The notes: generated from the sequence alone by a model not told the origin. A stretch of DNA of 27,693 nucleotides from SHLJ01 sp041618535 (GCA_041618535.1 JBFKFP010000014.1:1-27693); one strand, 5' to 3'. Positions 1 through 7,974 are shown, counted from the stretch's first letter. Made by a program: numbers and translations.

Positions 1-1
1 A

Positions 2-322
2 AATTTTGCCCGGCTCCTTGGCAAATATGTGAGGGAGGAAAAGGTGATCCCGCTGGAAGAGGCCATCTTTAAATTAACAGCCCTGCCCGCTTCCAATTTA
101 AAGATCGAGAAACGAGGACAGTTAAAAACTGGTTTCTATGCCGACCTCGCTATTTTTAATCCGGAAAAGATTCAGGATCACGCCACTTTCGATGATCCGC
201 ACCAATTATCAAGCGGCATGATCCATGTACTGGTGAATGGAGAGCAAGTATTAAAAGATGGAGAGCATACCGGAGCCCTGCACGGCCGCGTGGTGCATGG
301 TCCCGGATATAAGTCAGATTAA
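2..322 (+). CDS. N-acyl-D-amino-acid deacylase, C-terminal part (amidohydrolase family 3)
   Basis: The 5' end lies outside the window; the frame is open from base 2 and stops at 320-322. The visible 106 residues match the end of D-aminoacylase/dihydroorotase-like amidohydrolases. They include the helix with KVIPLEEAIFKLTALPASNL, the turn RGQLKTGFYADLAIFNPEKI that begins the small beta domain, and the closing pattern DPHQLSSGMIHVLVNGE followed by DGEHTGALHGRV. Known enzymes of this family remove the acyl group from N-acyl-D-amino acids in a metal-dependent TIM barrel; the metal ligands are upstream and cannot be checked here. A GTG at 29 is internal, not the start. The next gene begins 17 bases later, so this is the first visible gene of an operon with an aminotransferase, a cupin and an amidase. 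Whether the protein is exported cannot be seen. Confidence 0.85.
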   Translation, partial: NFARLLGKYVREEKVIPLEEAIFKLTALPASNLKIEKRGQLKTGFYADLAIFNPEKIQDHATFDDPHQLSSGMIHVLVNGEQVLKDGEHTGALHGRVVHGPGYKSD

Positions 323-339
323 CACTAAAATTCAAAATA

Positions 340-1461
340 ATGTCAGCACTAAACAGAAGACAATGGATAAGAAGAGCAGGGCTGGGTGGTTTAGCCCTGA
401 GCTTAACACCGATGGATATTTTGGCGAATCCACATCTTGATGAGGTCGTTTTTAACACTACTGTAGATTTCGCGAAATTGAATTCGAATGAAAATCCTTT
501 TGGACCTTCTGAAATGGTCCGTCAGGCTATGATCAAGGCCTTCGATCTCGGATGCCGATATCCTTATCAGAAAATGAATGAGTTAGCTTATATGCTGGCT
601 AAGAAAGAAGGTGTTAGCCGTGATCATATCGTGATGTGTGCGGGCTCAACAGAAGGATTAAAAGCCGCAGGACTTACCTATGGTGTTAATGGCGGTGAGA
701 TTGTGGCAGCAGACCCGGTTTTTAAGTCCCTGTTGGTTTATGCCGAACAGTTCGGAGCCCATATCAACAAAGTTCCGTTGAATGATGAAATGGGGCATGA
801 CCTGGATGAAATGGAACGTCGAATTACAACTAAAACTTCCCTGGTTTTTTTATGTAATCCAAATAATCCTACCGGGACATTGATCCCTAAGGACAAATTG
901 ATTAAGTTCTGTGAAACGGTATCTGATAAGACAGTTGTTTTCTCCGATGAGGCCTATTACGACTACATTGAAACCCCCGGTTATCCCTCAATGGTTGAAT
1001 TGGTTAAAGAAAGAAAGAACATTATTGTTTCAAGGACCTTTTCGAAAGTGTACGGACTGGCCGGATTACGAGTGGGATATTTAATAGCGAGGCCCGACAT
1101 AGCTGAACGCCTCAGATTGAACGTCATGGCCAAGGCTAATATGATGGCTGTTATGGCCGCTATGAAGTCGATGGATGACACAGCTTTTTATAACATGAGC
1201 CTTGATAAGAATAAGGAAGCCAAGGCTATCATTTACGACACCCTTGACAGGTTGAAACTCGATTATGTGACTTCTCATACGAATTTTGTCTTCTTCAAGA
1301 CCGGTATGGACATCAATGACCTGATCCCCAAAATGGGAAATAAAGGTGTGGCCATAGGCAGGCCGTTCCCACCTTTGACAGACTGGTGCAGAATCAGCAC
1401 CGGGACCATACCCGAGGTGGAAAAATTCACCCAGGCACTTAAAGCAGTTTACAAAACCTGA
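340..1461 (+). CDS. Tat-exported class I/II aminotransferase (histidinol-phosphate aminotransferase-like)
   Basis: A 373-residue PLP enzyme of fold type I. Visible motifs are AKLNSNENPFGPS (45-57), the cofactor loop CAGSTEGLK (100-108), NPNNPTGT (173-180), SDEAYYDY (202-209), and SRTFSKVYGLAGLRVGY (231-247) with Lys236 as the probable Schiff-base lysine. This resembles HisC-type aminotransferases, but the histidine-pathway genes are absent nearby and the protein begins with NRRQWIRR followed by a small hydrophobic stretch (about 13-23), a twin-arginine-like signal. Tat export fits an enzyme that must fold around PLP in the cytoplasm. It is therefore more likely an envelope transaminase than biosynthetic HisC; the substrate is unknown. 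The ATG at 340 is chosen because it keeps the whole signal. Spacers are 17 bases upstream and 11 downstream. Confidence 0.85.
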   Translation: MSALNRRQWIRRAGLGGLALSLTPMDILANPHLDEVVFNTTVDFAKLNSNENPFGPSEMVRQAMIKAFDLGCRYPYQKMNELAYMLAKKEGVSRDHIVMCAGSTEGLKAAGLTYGVNGGEIVAADPVFKSLLVYAEQFGAHINKVPLNDEMGHDLDEMERRITTKTSLVFLCNPNNPTGTLIPKDKLIKFCETVSDKTVVFSDEAYYDYIETPGYPSMVELVKERKNIIVSRTFSKVYGLAGLRVGYLIARPDIAERLRLNVMAKANMMAVMAAMKSMDDTAFYNMSLDKNKEAKAIIYDTLDRLKLDYVTSHTNFVFFKTGMDINDLIPKMGNKGVAIGRPFPPLTDWCRISTGTIPEVEKFTQALKAVYKT

Positions 1462-1472
1462 TCTGGACAAGC

Positions 1473-1856
1473 TTGAAAATAAGACACTCATCAATCGCTA
1501 TTTTTTCCACAGGTCTGAGCATACTCTTAAGTGCTTGCATTCAAGAGCCAGGTTTACCAGATCCGCTTGAGGCAGGCTGGAAGGGTGAAAAAGTTTGTGA
1601 GGTCCTCGAAGATAATTCAGAATTAAGGATCCTTAAATGTTCATTTAAACCCGGAACAGGTCATGAAAAACACTATCACAAACCGCATTATGCCTATGCC
1701 TTGAAAGGCAGCCGCTTCCAGATAAAAGATTCCGACGGAGTTCGGGAAGCCGATTTCTTTACTGGCAGTAATTATTACAGTTCAGGCGTCGCCTGGCATC
1801 AAGCACTGAATATTGGAGATAGTACCGCCGTTGTTTTAATAATAGAACCAAAATAA
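1473..1856 (+). CDS. cupin-domain lipoprotein
   Basis: A 127-residue protein read from a TTG start at 1473. No ATG or GTG fits, and the TTG gives a complete type II signal: KIRH, a hydrophobic run, then LLSAC with Cys22 as the lipidated residue. The rest is a single small beta barrel of the cupin type. The motif KPGTGHEKHYHKPHYAYALKG (about 58-78) carries the closely spaced histidines expected of cupin motif 1, and GVAWHQALNIGDS supplies a later histidine resembling motif 2. Cupins of this size bind a divalent metal and can be dioxygenases, isomerases or simple ligand binders; the reaction cannot be told. The gene lies 11 bases after the aminotransferase and 7 before the amidase, so it probably acts in the same periplasmic pathway. 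No acidic surface-export signal follows the Cys. Confidence 0.75.
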   Translation: MKIRHSSIAIFSTGLSILLSACIQEPGLPDPLEAGWKGEKVCEVLEDNSELRILKCSFKPGTGHEKHYHKPHYAYALKGSRFQIKDSDGVREADFFTGSNYYSSGVAWHQALNIGDSTAVVLIIEPK

Positions 1857-1863
1857 TTTAAGG

Positions 1864-3456
1864 ATGAAGGTGAATTCAAGATATTTTGCATTAGGATTTT
1901 TACTGATCACCTCATTTTTCACATGCGATAAAGAACAGGAAAAAGACAATGAAAAAGGGTATAATAGATTCGATTTCCTCGAAGCGACCATACCTGAGAT
2001 ACGAGGCAGGCTCGACAGCGGTGAAATATCGGTCCTTGAATTGACAAAAGCTTATTTAAAGAGAATCGATCTGATAGATCGAAACGGGCCGAAATTGAAT
2101 TCTATAATCAGCATCAACCCGGATGCACTTTCTATTGCCTCTGAATTGGATAAGGAGATAAAAAATGGTGAAATCAGAAGTCCATTACATGGCATTCCTG
2201 TCATTCTCAAAGACAATATTGACACCAAAGACAGCATGCCTACAACAGCGGGATCAAGGGCATTAAAATCTTCTTTCGCCCCTGATGACAGTTGGGTAGC
2301 GGCTAAATTGAGAGCCGCCGGGGCTCTAATCATAGGAAAAGCCAATTTGAGCGAATGGGCTAATTTTCGTGGTGAGCTTTCATCCAGCGGTTGGAGCGGA
2401 GTTGGCGGACAAACCAAAAACCCATACGTTCTTGACCGAAATCCTTGTGGTTCCAGTTCCGGCTCCGGCGTTTCGGTTTCAGCGAATCTTTGTATGCTCG
2501 CCATTGGAACTGAGACCAATGGCTCTATAGTGTGTCCATCAAATAATAATGGCATCGTCGGGATTAAACCAACTGTCGGGCTTATAAGCCGTGACGGGAT
2601 AATCCCGATTTCTTATACCCAGGATACAGCCGGCCCAATGGCGCGCACACTAACTGATGCTGTGATCTGCCTGGGCATCTTAACCGGAATAGACCCGGTG
2701 GATGAAAAAACCCTTGGTTCTTCAGGAAGGAATCTAACAGACTACATCTCCTTCTTAAAGCCGGATGGATTAAAGGGTAAAAGACTCGGTGTTTACAAAG
2801 GTCCCCTCGGAAGGCATTACAAAGTAGATACTCTTTTCAACAGGGCTGTTGAATTTATAAAAAGTCAGGGAGCAGAGATAATCGAGATTGAGAATATCAC
2901 TGAATCAAATGTTGGCGGGCATTCCATCAAGGTCATGCTATATGAATACAAAGAAGGCTTAAACGCATATTTTAAAAGTCTTGGCCCAGGCGCACCGGTA
3001 AAAAGCGTTTCAGAATTGATCGAGTTCAATAAAAATGACTCTTTGGAATTGCGCTATCACGACCAGCGTTATCTTGAAATGGCCGATCAAAAACCCGGAA
3101 CGGATGATCAGGATTATATTGACGCCCTTACAGCACTTATGATCGAAAGCCGGGAAAAGGGAATAGACAGGGTCATGAACGAACATCAGCTTGACGCGAT
3201 TATTGCCCCTACAGGTGGTCCTGCCTGGAAGACAGATCTTGTAAACGGGGATAGCTTTCATGTAGGTAGCTCCTCTCCTGCCGCGAGAGCCGGATATCCC
3301 AATATAACTGTTCCCATGGGGTTTATCGATGAACTTCCGGTTGGCATAAGCTTCTTTGGGCGGGCATGGAGTGAACCTACACTAATTGAAATCGCTTATG
3401 GCTTTGAGCAAGGGACTAAACACAGGCAGGCGCCTGAATTTATTCCCACTGATTGA
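1864..3456 (+). CDS. amidase-signature family lipoprotein
   Basis: A 530-residue amidase (AS family, relatives of GatA and peptide amidase). Signal residues 1-20 end in SFFTC, so Cys21 is the probable lipid attachment site. The Ser-Ser-Lys catalytic set is visible: Lys116 in IPVILKDNID, the cis-Ser at about 197 in CGSSSGSG, and the nucleophile Ser221 in GTETNGSIVCPS; the 24-residue spacing between the two serines is the family norm. Family members hydrolyse amide bonds of small carboxamides or C-terminally amidated peptides. GatB and GatC are absent and a signal is present, so this is not tRNA amidotransferase. The residues after Cys21 (DKEQEKDNE) are strongly charged, like the lipoprotein export signal of Capnocytophaga and Flavobacterium, suggesting display on the outer surface. 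It is the last gene of the operon: 102 bases and a possible promoter follow. Confidence 0.88.
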   Translation: MKVNSRYFALGFLLITSFFTCDKEQEKDNEKGYNRFDFLEATIPEIRGRLDSGEISVLELTKAYLKRIDLIDRNGPKLNSIISINPDALSIASELDKEIKNGEIRSPLHGIPVILKDNIDTKDSMPTTAGSRALKSSFAPDDSWVAAKLRAAGALIIGKANLSEWANFRGELSSSGWSGVGGQTKNPYVLDRNPCGSSSGSGVSVSANLCMLAIGTETNGSIVCPSNNNGIVGIKPTVGLISRDGIIPISYTQDTAGPMARTLTDAVICLGILTGIDPVDEKTLGSSGRNLTDYISFLKPDGLKGKRLGVYKGPLGRHYKVDTLFNRAVEFIKSQGAEIIEIENITESNVGGHSIKVMLYEYKEGLNAYFKSLGPGAPVKSVSELIEFNKNDSLELRYHDQRYLEMADQKPGTDDQDYIDALTALMIESREKGIDRVMNEHQLDAIIAPTGGPAWKTDLVNGDSFHVGSSSPAARAGYPNITVPMGFIDELPVGISFFGRAWSEPTLIEIAYGFEQGTKHRQAPEFIPTD

Positions 3457-3505
3457 TGACGTTTTTCTCCTGATTAAAATCATATTTTAAAGGCCATCAA
3501 ATGCC

Positions 3506-3513
3506 TACTTTCG
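3506..3513 (+). promoter_or_regulatory. possible Bacteroidota -7 box for the acyl-CoA synthetase
   Basis: TACTTTCG resembles the TAnnTTTG box with one mismatch and lies 45 bases before the ATG at 3559. No clear TTG -33 element is present at the usual distance. An AT-only hairpin (3474-3480 with 3484-3490) lies just upstream and is too weak to call a terminator. Confidence 0.35.
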
Positions 3514-3558
3514 TGCTACCTGGAATCAAGCTTCAGGATTTAACCTCAAAGCCTTAAT

Positions 3559-5259
3559 ATGATATCCAAAAGCTATACCTGTGGTACAGGTGATATACCC
3601 CTTACCGGACTCACCATTGGAGAAAAATTTGATGAAATATTTAAAAAATATACGGATAATGAAGCTCTTGTGGTGCATCATCAGGACCTAAGATTAACCT
3701 ACAGACAATTAAAAGAACTGGTTGACCAATGTGCTCTTGGTCTGCTTTCTTTAGAGATTGATAAAGGCGATAGGATTGGAATTTGGTCCTCCAACCGAAG
3801 CGAATGGACTGTCCTTCAATTAGCCTCCGCAAAAATAGGGGCTGTATTAGTCAATATAAACCCATCATACAGAACTCATGAACTTGAATACGCATTAAAT
3901 CAATCCGGATGCAAGCTCATCGTTATTGAGGACAAGTTTAAGTATTCCGACTACCATGCCATGGTATGTGAATTGGCACCTGAGTTGAAAACCCATCAAC
4001 CCGGGGACCTGAACGCTAAAAGGCTTCCGAATTTAAAGTTAGTTGTAAGCCTGGCTGAAAATCCTCCTTCAGGGATGATGACATGGAATACTTTGCTCGG
4101 AAGGGCAGGCCGTGTTGCGATCAGCAGACTTGAGGAGCGCAGCAGCCAGTTGTCCTTTGACGACCCTATAAACATTCAATATACGAGTGGGACAACAGGA
4201 AATCCTAAGGGTGCCACCCTGAGCCACCATAACATTTTGAACAATGCCATTTTCGTTACCCGCAGAATGAGATATACCAATGAGGAAAGAGTTATTATCC
4301 CCGTTCCGCTTTATCATTGCTTCGGGATGGTTCTTGGGAATCTGGGATGTTTGGTAAACGGCGCTACAATGATATATCCTGACAACGGATTCGATCCCAA
4401 AGCGGTTCTTGAGGCTGTTCAAAGGGAAAAGGCTACCGTTCTGTTTGGTGTCCCAACCATGTTTATTGCTGAACTGGAGCATCCGGAATTCTGCGAATAC
4501 GACCTAAGCAGTCTTCGCACCGGAATAATGGGAGGTTCACCCTGTCCTGTCGAAATCATGAAAAAGGTAAAGTCTGTAATGCATATGAACGATATTCAGG
4601 TTGCCTATGGGATGACCGAGACCAGTCCGGTTGTGACGCAGACCGAGATGGGTGCAACGCTTGAAAAACAGGTTGGGACCGTCGGACAGGTGCATCCTCA
4701 TGTCGAGATCAAGATCATTGATCCGGAAAGCGGATTAGTTTTACCTGTTGGGGAAGCTGGTGAACTTTGTATGAGAGGATACAGTGTGATGTTGGGCTAC
4801 TGGAACGACGAAATTCAGACCAGGCAAGTCATAGACCGGGCCGGTTGGATGCATTCGCAGGACCTTGCCACAATTGACGGGGAGGGATATATCAAGATAG
4901 TGGGCCGTATCAAGGACATGATCATCAGGGGTGGTGAGAACATCTATCCCAAAGAGATAGAGGAGTTCCTCTTTTCTCATCCTAAAATTGCACAGGTACA
5001 GGTGATCGGTGTTCCCGATATAAAGTACGGCGAGGCGGTCATGGCCTGGATTCAGCCGAAAGATGGGGAAACACTGAATAATGAGGAGGTGCAGGATTAT
5101 TGCAAGGGCAAGATCGCTCACTTTAAAATACCGGCCTATTTCAAGTTTACGGATGATTTTCCGATGACTGTGACCGGGAAGATCAGGAAAGTTGAGATGA
5201 GGGAGATCAGTATAAGAGAACTCGATCTTTCAGAAGCCAGCAATGTGAAGACAGCCTGA
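3559..5259 (+). CDS. AMP-binding fatty-acyl-CoA synthetase
   Basis: A 566-residue adenylate-forming enzyme that activates a carboxylate with ATP and joins it to CoA. Motifs in order: the P-loop YTSGTTGNPKG (208-218), the A5 motif YGMTETSP (350-357), the hinge region with GRIKDMIIRGGENIYP (449-464), GVPDIKYGEAV (484-494), and the C-terminal acyl-adenylation lysine Lys541 in TVTGKIRK. Length and motif wording match the medium- and long-chain FadD-like group better than acetyl-CoA synthetase, which is longer. No signal or membrane segment is seen, so it is cytoplasmic. It is monocistronic, with 102 bases upstream, and converges with the sulfotransferase 17 bases downstream. Probable role is entry of fatty or other hydrophobic acids into beta-oxidation or lipid recycling; chain length cannot be read from sequence. 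Confidence 0.9.
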   Translation: MISKSYTCGTGDIPLTGLTIGEKFDEIFKKYTDNEALVVHHQDLRLTYRQLKELVDQCALGLLSLEIDKGDRIGIWSSNRSEWTVLQLASAKIGAVLVNINPSYRTHELEYALNQSGCKLIVIEDKFKYSDYHAMVCELAPELKTHQPGDLNAKRLPNLKLVVSLAENPPSGMMTWNTLLGRAGRVAISRLEERSSQLSFDDPINIQYTSGTTGNPKGATLSHHNILNNAIFVTRRMRYTNEERVIIPVPLYHCFGMVLGNLGCLVNGATMIYPDNGFDPKAVLEAVQREKATVLFGVPTMFIAELEHPEFCEYDLSSLRTGIMGGSPCPVEIMKKVKSVMHMNDIQVAYGMTETSPVVTQTEMGATLEKQVGTVGQVHPHVEIKIIDPESGLVLPVGEAGELCMRGYSVMLGYWNDEIQTRQVIDRAGWMHSQDLATIDGEGYIKIVGRIKDMIIRGGENIYPKEIEEFLFSHPKIAQVQVIGVPDIKYGEAVMAWIQPKDGETLNNEEVQDYCKGKIAHFKIPAYFKFTDDFPMTVTGKIRKVEMREISIRELDLSEASNVKTA

Positions 5260-5276
5260 CGATTCAATGTCGAACA

Positions 5277-6827
5277 TTAATGTGCCAGAGGCATTCGCTG
5301 AGAACGATATAAAATATCCGTTTGTCCCCAGCCAGCTACGGTTTTATCCCCATTGAGAGTTTTAAAATACAAGGTGGCTTCGAATACCTCCTCTCCCGAT
5401 TGACGATCGACTTCAACAATTTTACCCGAATGATTAGTTGTGGGTAGAAGATAACCGGATGTTACAAGGATATGTCCCGATTGTGGAAGATAATCGGCAT
5501 CGCTGACGATGGAAGAATAAAAGTCCTCTCCCCTTTCCTTTCCATATTGCCAGACCTGTTGAACGGTTTTATTGACCTCATCAATTTTATATTCAACCGC
5601 ACGAGAATATTTATTACTGTCGGAAAAGTTCCTGTAGGTTCCGTTGTCAAATACAAGGATATTACCATTAGGCAAGAGCTTTGGTGCATGAGGACCCCAT
5701 GGAAAGTCAAAGGAATCATGACTGATGACTCCCTGCTGCACTTCGCGTGAAAACGGATTTCCAATTGAGTCTATCGCTTTAAGAAGGAATGGTTTTGTGT
5801 CAAATCCCTTTCCTTCTCGCCCAGCATTTCCCCAGTTCTTATGAGGTGCCATAATCCATTGTAGCTCATCCTGCCAGTTAACCATTACCAATCCCTGGTT
5901 CTTTCCGGAAACAATTATAGTGCCGTCCTGGGCGTTAAACGCAAGTCCATTCATATGCAACCAGTCACCTGGCCTGAAAAAGTTTAGATCATCCCGATCT
6001 ACATCAAGGTTTTTCGCCAGGTCCCATTCGCCGGTGATCTGTGCCAATTGCCGGTCATAGTGAATGATAAAATCACTGTCTGATAAAATTCGTTCCCCCT
6101 TAAGATCTATAAATGCATTTCGTTTGCCCACACAGATAAGCAGATTGCCGCTTGGTAACTCCAGTACATCATGATGCATCCCGAAATTAGGATCGATCTG
6201 GATTTTGTTTTTGGTCCTTCCCATCATATCAAATTCATATATGGTATGCCGGCCAACCATTAAAATAGTGCCATCCCTCAACTTTTGAAAGGGGCTGACC
6301 ATCTTCCCATGAAAACTTAAATCAAGGTACCATCTTACCTCGCCCTGGTCATCAAATATGAATGGCATAGACCTGAAAACTCCGTGATTGGCAAAATGCA
6401 TGTCGCAACCATGCCAACCCGCTTCCATCTCTTCCCTTTTCAAGGTATTGATCTCGATCTCCGGAAACCAATCAGGTAAAGGCTGGGTTGGAATGATAAT
6501 GGTGTCATGGGTTTTACCTTTGGCATGCTCCAGGGTCACTGCCACCTTATTCTCTGTGTTGGGGTATAACCCCAATACCGGGATAGATTGATCTGTTGAA
6601 AAAACACTAATTGGCTCCTGATGTGGAGAACTTCCCAGGACCGTTATAGAAACCTTGGCTGGAATTTCCGATTGAACATTAACCTCGGCTACCAATGGGG
6701 CTATTCCGTGGGGATTCAGCTTATAATCGATGCTGTACTGAATTGAATCGGAGGTGCAACTATGAAGGAAAAAGACCGCCACAAACAGACTGATGGACCT
6801 ACTGATTTTTTTTATGAGACTCGTCAT
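5277..6827 (-). CDS. aryl-sulfate sulfotransferase (AssT/ASST family) lipoprotein
   Basis: A 516-residue protein with a lipoprotein signal ending in FLHSC (Cys24). After it comes the N-terminal ASST beta domain (LNPHGIAPLVAEV at 37-49, with YPNTENKVAVTLEH at 88-101), then the six-bladed propeller. The PAPS-independent enzyme known from E. coli transfers sulfate between phenols through a sulfohistidine. Equivalents of its key residues are visible: GMHHD (216-220), His291 in DWLHMN, and His380 in WGPHAPKLLPNGN, the likely transient sulfohistidine. The position matching the active-site arginine, 18 residues after His291, is Lys309 in IIVSGKNQG. Lipid anchoring suggests the periplasmic face of a membrane; no acidic surface-export motif follows the Cys. 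Substrates could be phenolic sulfates from marine matter; this is inference. It converges with the acyl-CoA synthetase. Confidence 0.88.
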   Translation of the reverse strand: MTSLIKKISRSISLFVAVFFLHSCTSDSIQYSIDYKLNPHGIAPLVAEVNVQSEIPAKVSITVLGSSPHQEPISVFSTDQSIPVLGLYPNTENKVAVTLEHAKGKTHDTIIIPTQPLPDWFPEIEINTLKREEMEAGWHGCDMHFANHGVFRSMPFIFDDQGEVRWYLDLSFHGKMVSPFQKLRDGTILMVGRHTIYEFDMMGRTKNKIQIDPNFGMHHDVLELPSGNLLICVGKRNAFIDLKGERILSDSDFIIHYDRQLAQITGEWDLAKNLDVDRDDLNFFRPGDWLHMNGLAFNAQDGTIIVSGKNQGLVMVNWQDELQWIMAPHKNWGNAGREGKGFDTKPFLLKAIDSIGNPFSREVQQGVISHDSFDFPWGPHAPKLLPNGNILVFDNGTYRNFSDSNKYSRAVEYKIDEVNKTVQQVWQYGKERGEDFYSSIVSDADYLPQSGHILVTSGYLLPTTNHSGKIVEVDRQSGEEVFEATLYFKTLNGDKTVAGWGQTDILYRSQRMPLAH

Positions 6828-6889
6828 TTGATAATCCGGTTTTGAATGCAGCGAAATTACATTAAAAGCTCAACAATTAAAATTTTAAG

Positions 6890-6897
6890 TATCTTTA
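6890..6897 (+). promoter_or_regulatory. possible -7 box for the DUF1761 gene
   Basis: TATCTTTA differs by one base from TAnnTTTG and lies about 60 bases before the ATG at 6958, in the space between two divergent genes. No TTG stands at the usual -33 distance. Confidence 0.35.
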
Positions 6898-6957
6898 AAG
6901 TTACTCAACGTCATGGTAACGGCCTGCTGACTAATTTCTAACTAAACACATATCAAA

Positions 6958-7395
6958 ATGGGAACAATTAATTGGATTTCTATGGTCATCGCCACTCTGA
7001 TACCATTGGTCGTCGGATTTATTTATTACAACAAGAATGTTTTCGGAAATGCATGGATGGCTTCTATCGGAAAGACTGAAGAGGAGCTGAACAAGGGAAA
7101 TAAAGCCATCATTTTTGGTTTATCTATAGTATTGTCCTTTTTACTCGCATTCTTCCTTTTGAATTTTAATAACGGTCCCGGACAGGAAGGTGAGTTCGAT
7201 ACCTTTAAACACGGTGCGTTTCATGGATTTTTTATAACTGTAGTGGTCGGAATCCCGATTATGGTTATCAATGGACTTTTCGAGCTTAAATCTGCTAAAT
7301 ACCTGTTGATTAATATCGGATACTGGATTATCACACTTGCTCTTATGGGAGGGGTTTTGGATGCGATGAATAATTGGTCCAATGCCATGCCGTAG
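6958..7395 (+). CDS. DUF1761 family membrane protein
   Basis: A 145-residue protein with four predicted membrane helices (about 5-24, 49-70, 87-108 and 114-135). The pattern INWISMVIATLIPLVVGFIYY at the start, followed by a short loop with FGNAWMASIGKTEEEL and then a second helix, is typical of DUF1761 proteins, small integral membrane proteins of unknown function common in Bacteroidota. There is no cleavable signal; the first helix probably anchors it. It stands alone, with 130 bases upstream shared with the divergent sulfotransferase and a long non-coding region after it. No catalytic motif is visible. Confidence 0.8.
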   Translation: MGTINWISMVIATLIPLVVGFIYYNKNVFGNAWMASIGKTEEELNKGNKAIIFGLSIVLSFLLAFFLLNFNNGPGQEGEFDTFKHGAFHGFFITVVVGIPIMVINGLFELKSAKYLLINIGYWIITLALMGGVLDAMNNWSNAMP

Positions 7396-7611
7396 ATACT
7401 GAGCTCACAATCCCTTGCTGAAATAATGTAATTGGCTGTCGGCATTTAATTTTCCGACTGGAGCAGACTATTTATTTAATCCGTTAATAACCTGTAAAAT
7501 TTTTATGCCAATACCGTTTTTTATCGGGCTAATTCTTGTTCCCAGGTTTGGTTAATCAATTACGTAATGGATCTTAAGTGCAGATAGTCGAGTTCATGAT
7601 AATTTTGTCAT

Positions 7612-7857
7612 TTATGAATGGAAAGTTTGGTTAGATCTTCCCTGCTTTGCTTTTGGTACAGCTACGATCAAAACTCCTGAACCGTTGTTCTGATAACCCT
7701 GAAAACCGAAAAGGTCATGCCTTGCATTGCGGGATAAAGGCCAAAGTGATTGGGTGGTAAACATTAATTCTGATTGGCGGTGGGTTGGCCCGAGCCGGTT
7801 AAGTTGATTATTCAGGTTTGTCGGTCCTGATAGGCCGGATCCTTGCTGATCTGCCAG
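7612..7857 (-). other. unexplained open reading frame, possible small or decayed gene
   Basis: The minus strand is open for 81 codons between a TAG at 7860-7858 and the TAA at 7614-7612. The only ATG is at 7764 and would give 50 residues beginning MFTTQSLWPLSRNARHD and ending GRSNQTFHS. The segment LFGFQGYQNNGSGVLIVAVPK has a protein-like alternation of hydrophobic and polar residues, but no family was recognised and no promoter or ribosome site supports translation. It could be a remnant of a longer gene, a chance frame, or part of a multicopy intergenic repeat. Confidence 0.2.
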
Positions 7858-7949
7858 CTAAGGAACCATTACCTATTGCGGGCTTGGTAATTCAGGAGCA
7901 TCTGACTACAAAAATGAGGGCTTGGCTATTTATTTTCAGCCTCATTCTT

Positions 7950-7957
7950 TATCTTTA
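7950..7957 (+). promoter_or_regulatory. -7 box for the VOC/GNAT/SRPBCC operon
   Basis: TATCTTTA lies 17 bases before the ATG at 7975 and matches the TAnnTTTG box except for the last base. Position just before a six-gene tandem array and after a long gene-free region supports it as the operon promoter. A TTG at 7922-7924 is somewhat too far (25 bases) for an ideal -33 element. Confidence 0.45.
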
Positions 7958-7974
7958 TAAGAAACAACCAAAAG

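Larger units (their letters stand above)
7396..7974. other. 579-base intergenic region without a recognised gene
   Basis: The longest gene-free stretch of the window. It contains a weak hairpin just after the DUF1761 gene (GTCGG at 7438-7442 with CCGAC at 7454-7458), an unexplained open frame on the minus strand (7612-7857), a 7-bp inverted repeat around 7914-7946 (AATGAGG with CCTCATT) and the probable promoter of the next operon. No tRNA, riboswitch or insertion-sequence end was recognised. Base composition looks similar to the flanks. A decayed gene, a small RNA or an intergenic repeat are all possible. Confidence 0.6.

Noticed and set aside
340..1461. Annotation as biosynthetic histidinol-phosphate aminotransferase (hisC)
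   Set aside because: Motifs are similar, but a Tat-like signal is present and no histidine genes are nearby; a specific symbol would overstate it.
2052..2555. 167-residue open frame antisense to the amidase gene
   Set aside because: It lies wholly inside a gene with a clear catalytic set, lacks its own promoter and shows no family pattern; it is a shadow of the coding frame.
4069..4482. 137-residue open frame antisense to the acyl-CoA synthetase gene
   Set aside because: Same reason: contained in a gene with all expected motifs; composition looks like reverse-frame noise.
5262..5276. Small inverted repeat (AATGT/ACATT) between the convergent acyl-CoA synthetase and sulfotransferase genes
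   Set aside because: Only a five-base stem with no T-run; too weak to call a terminator.
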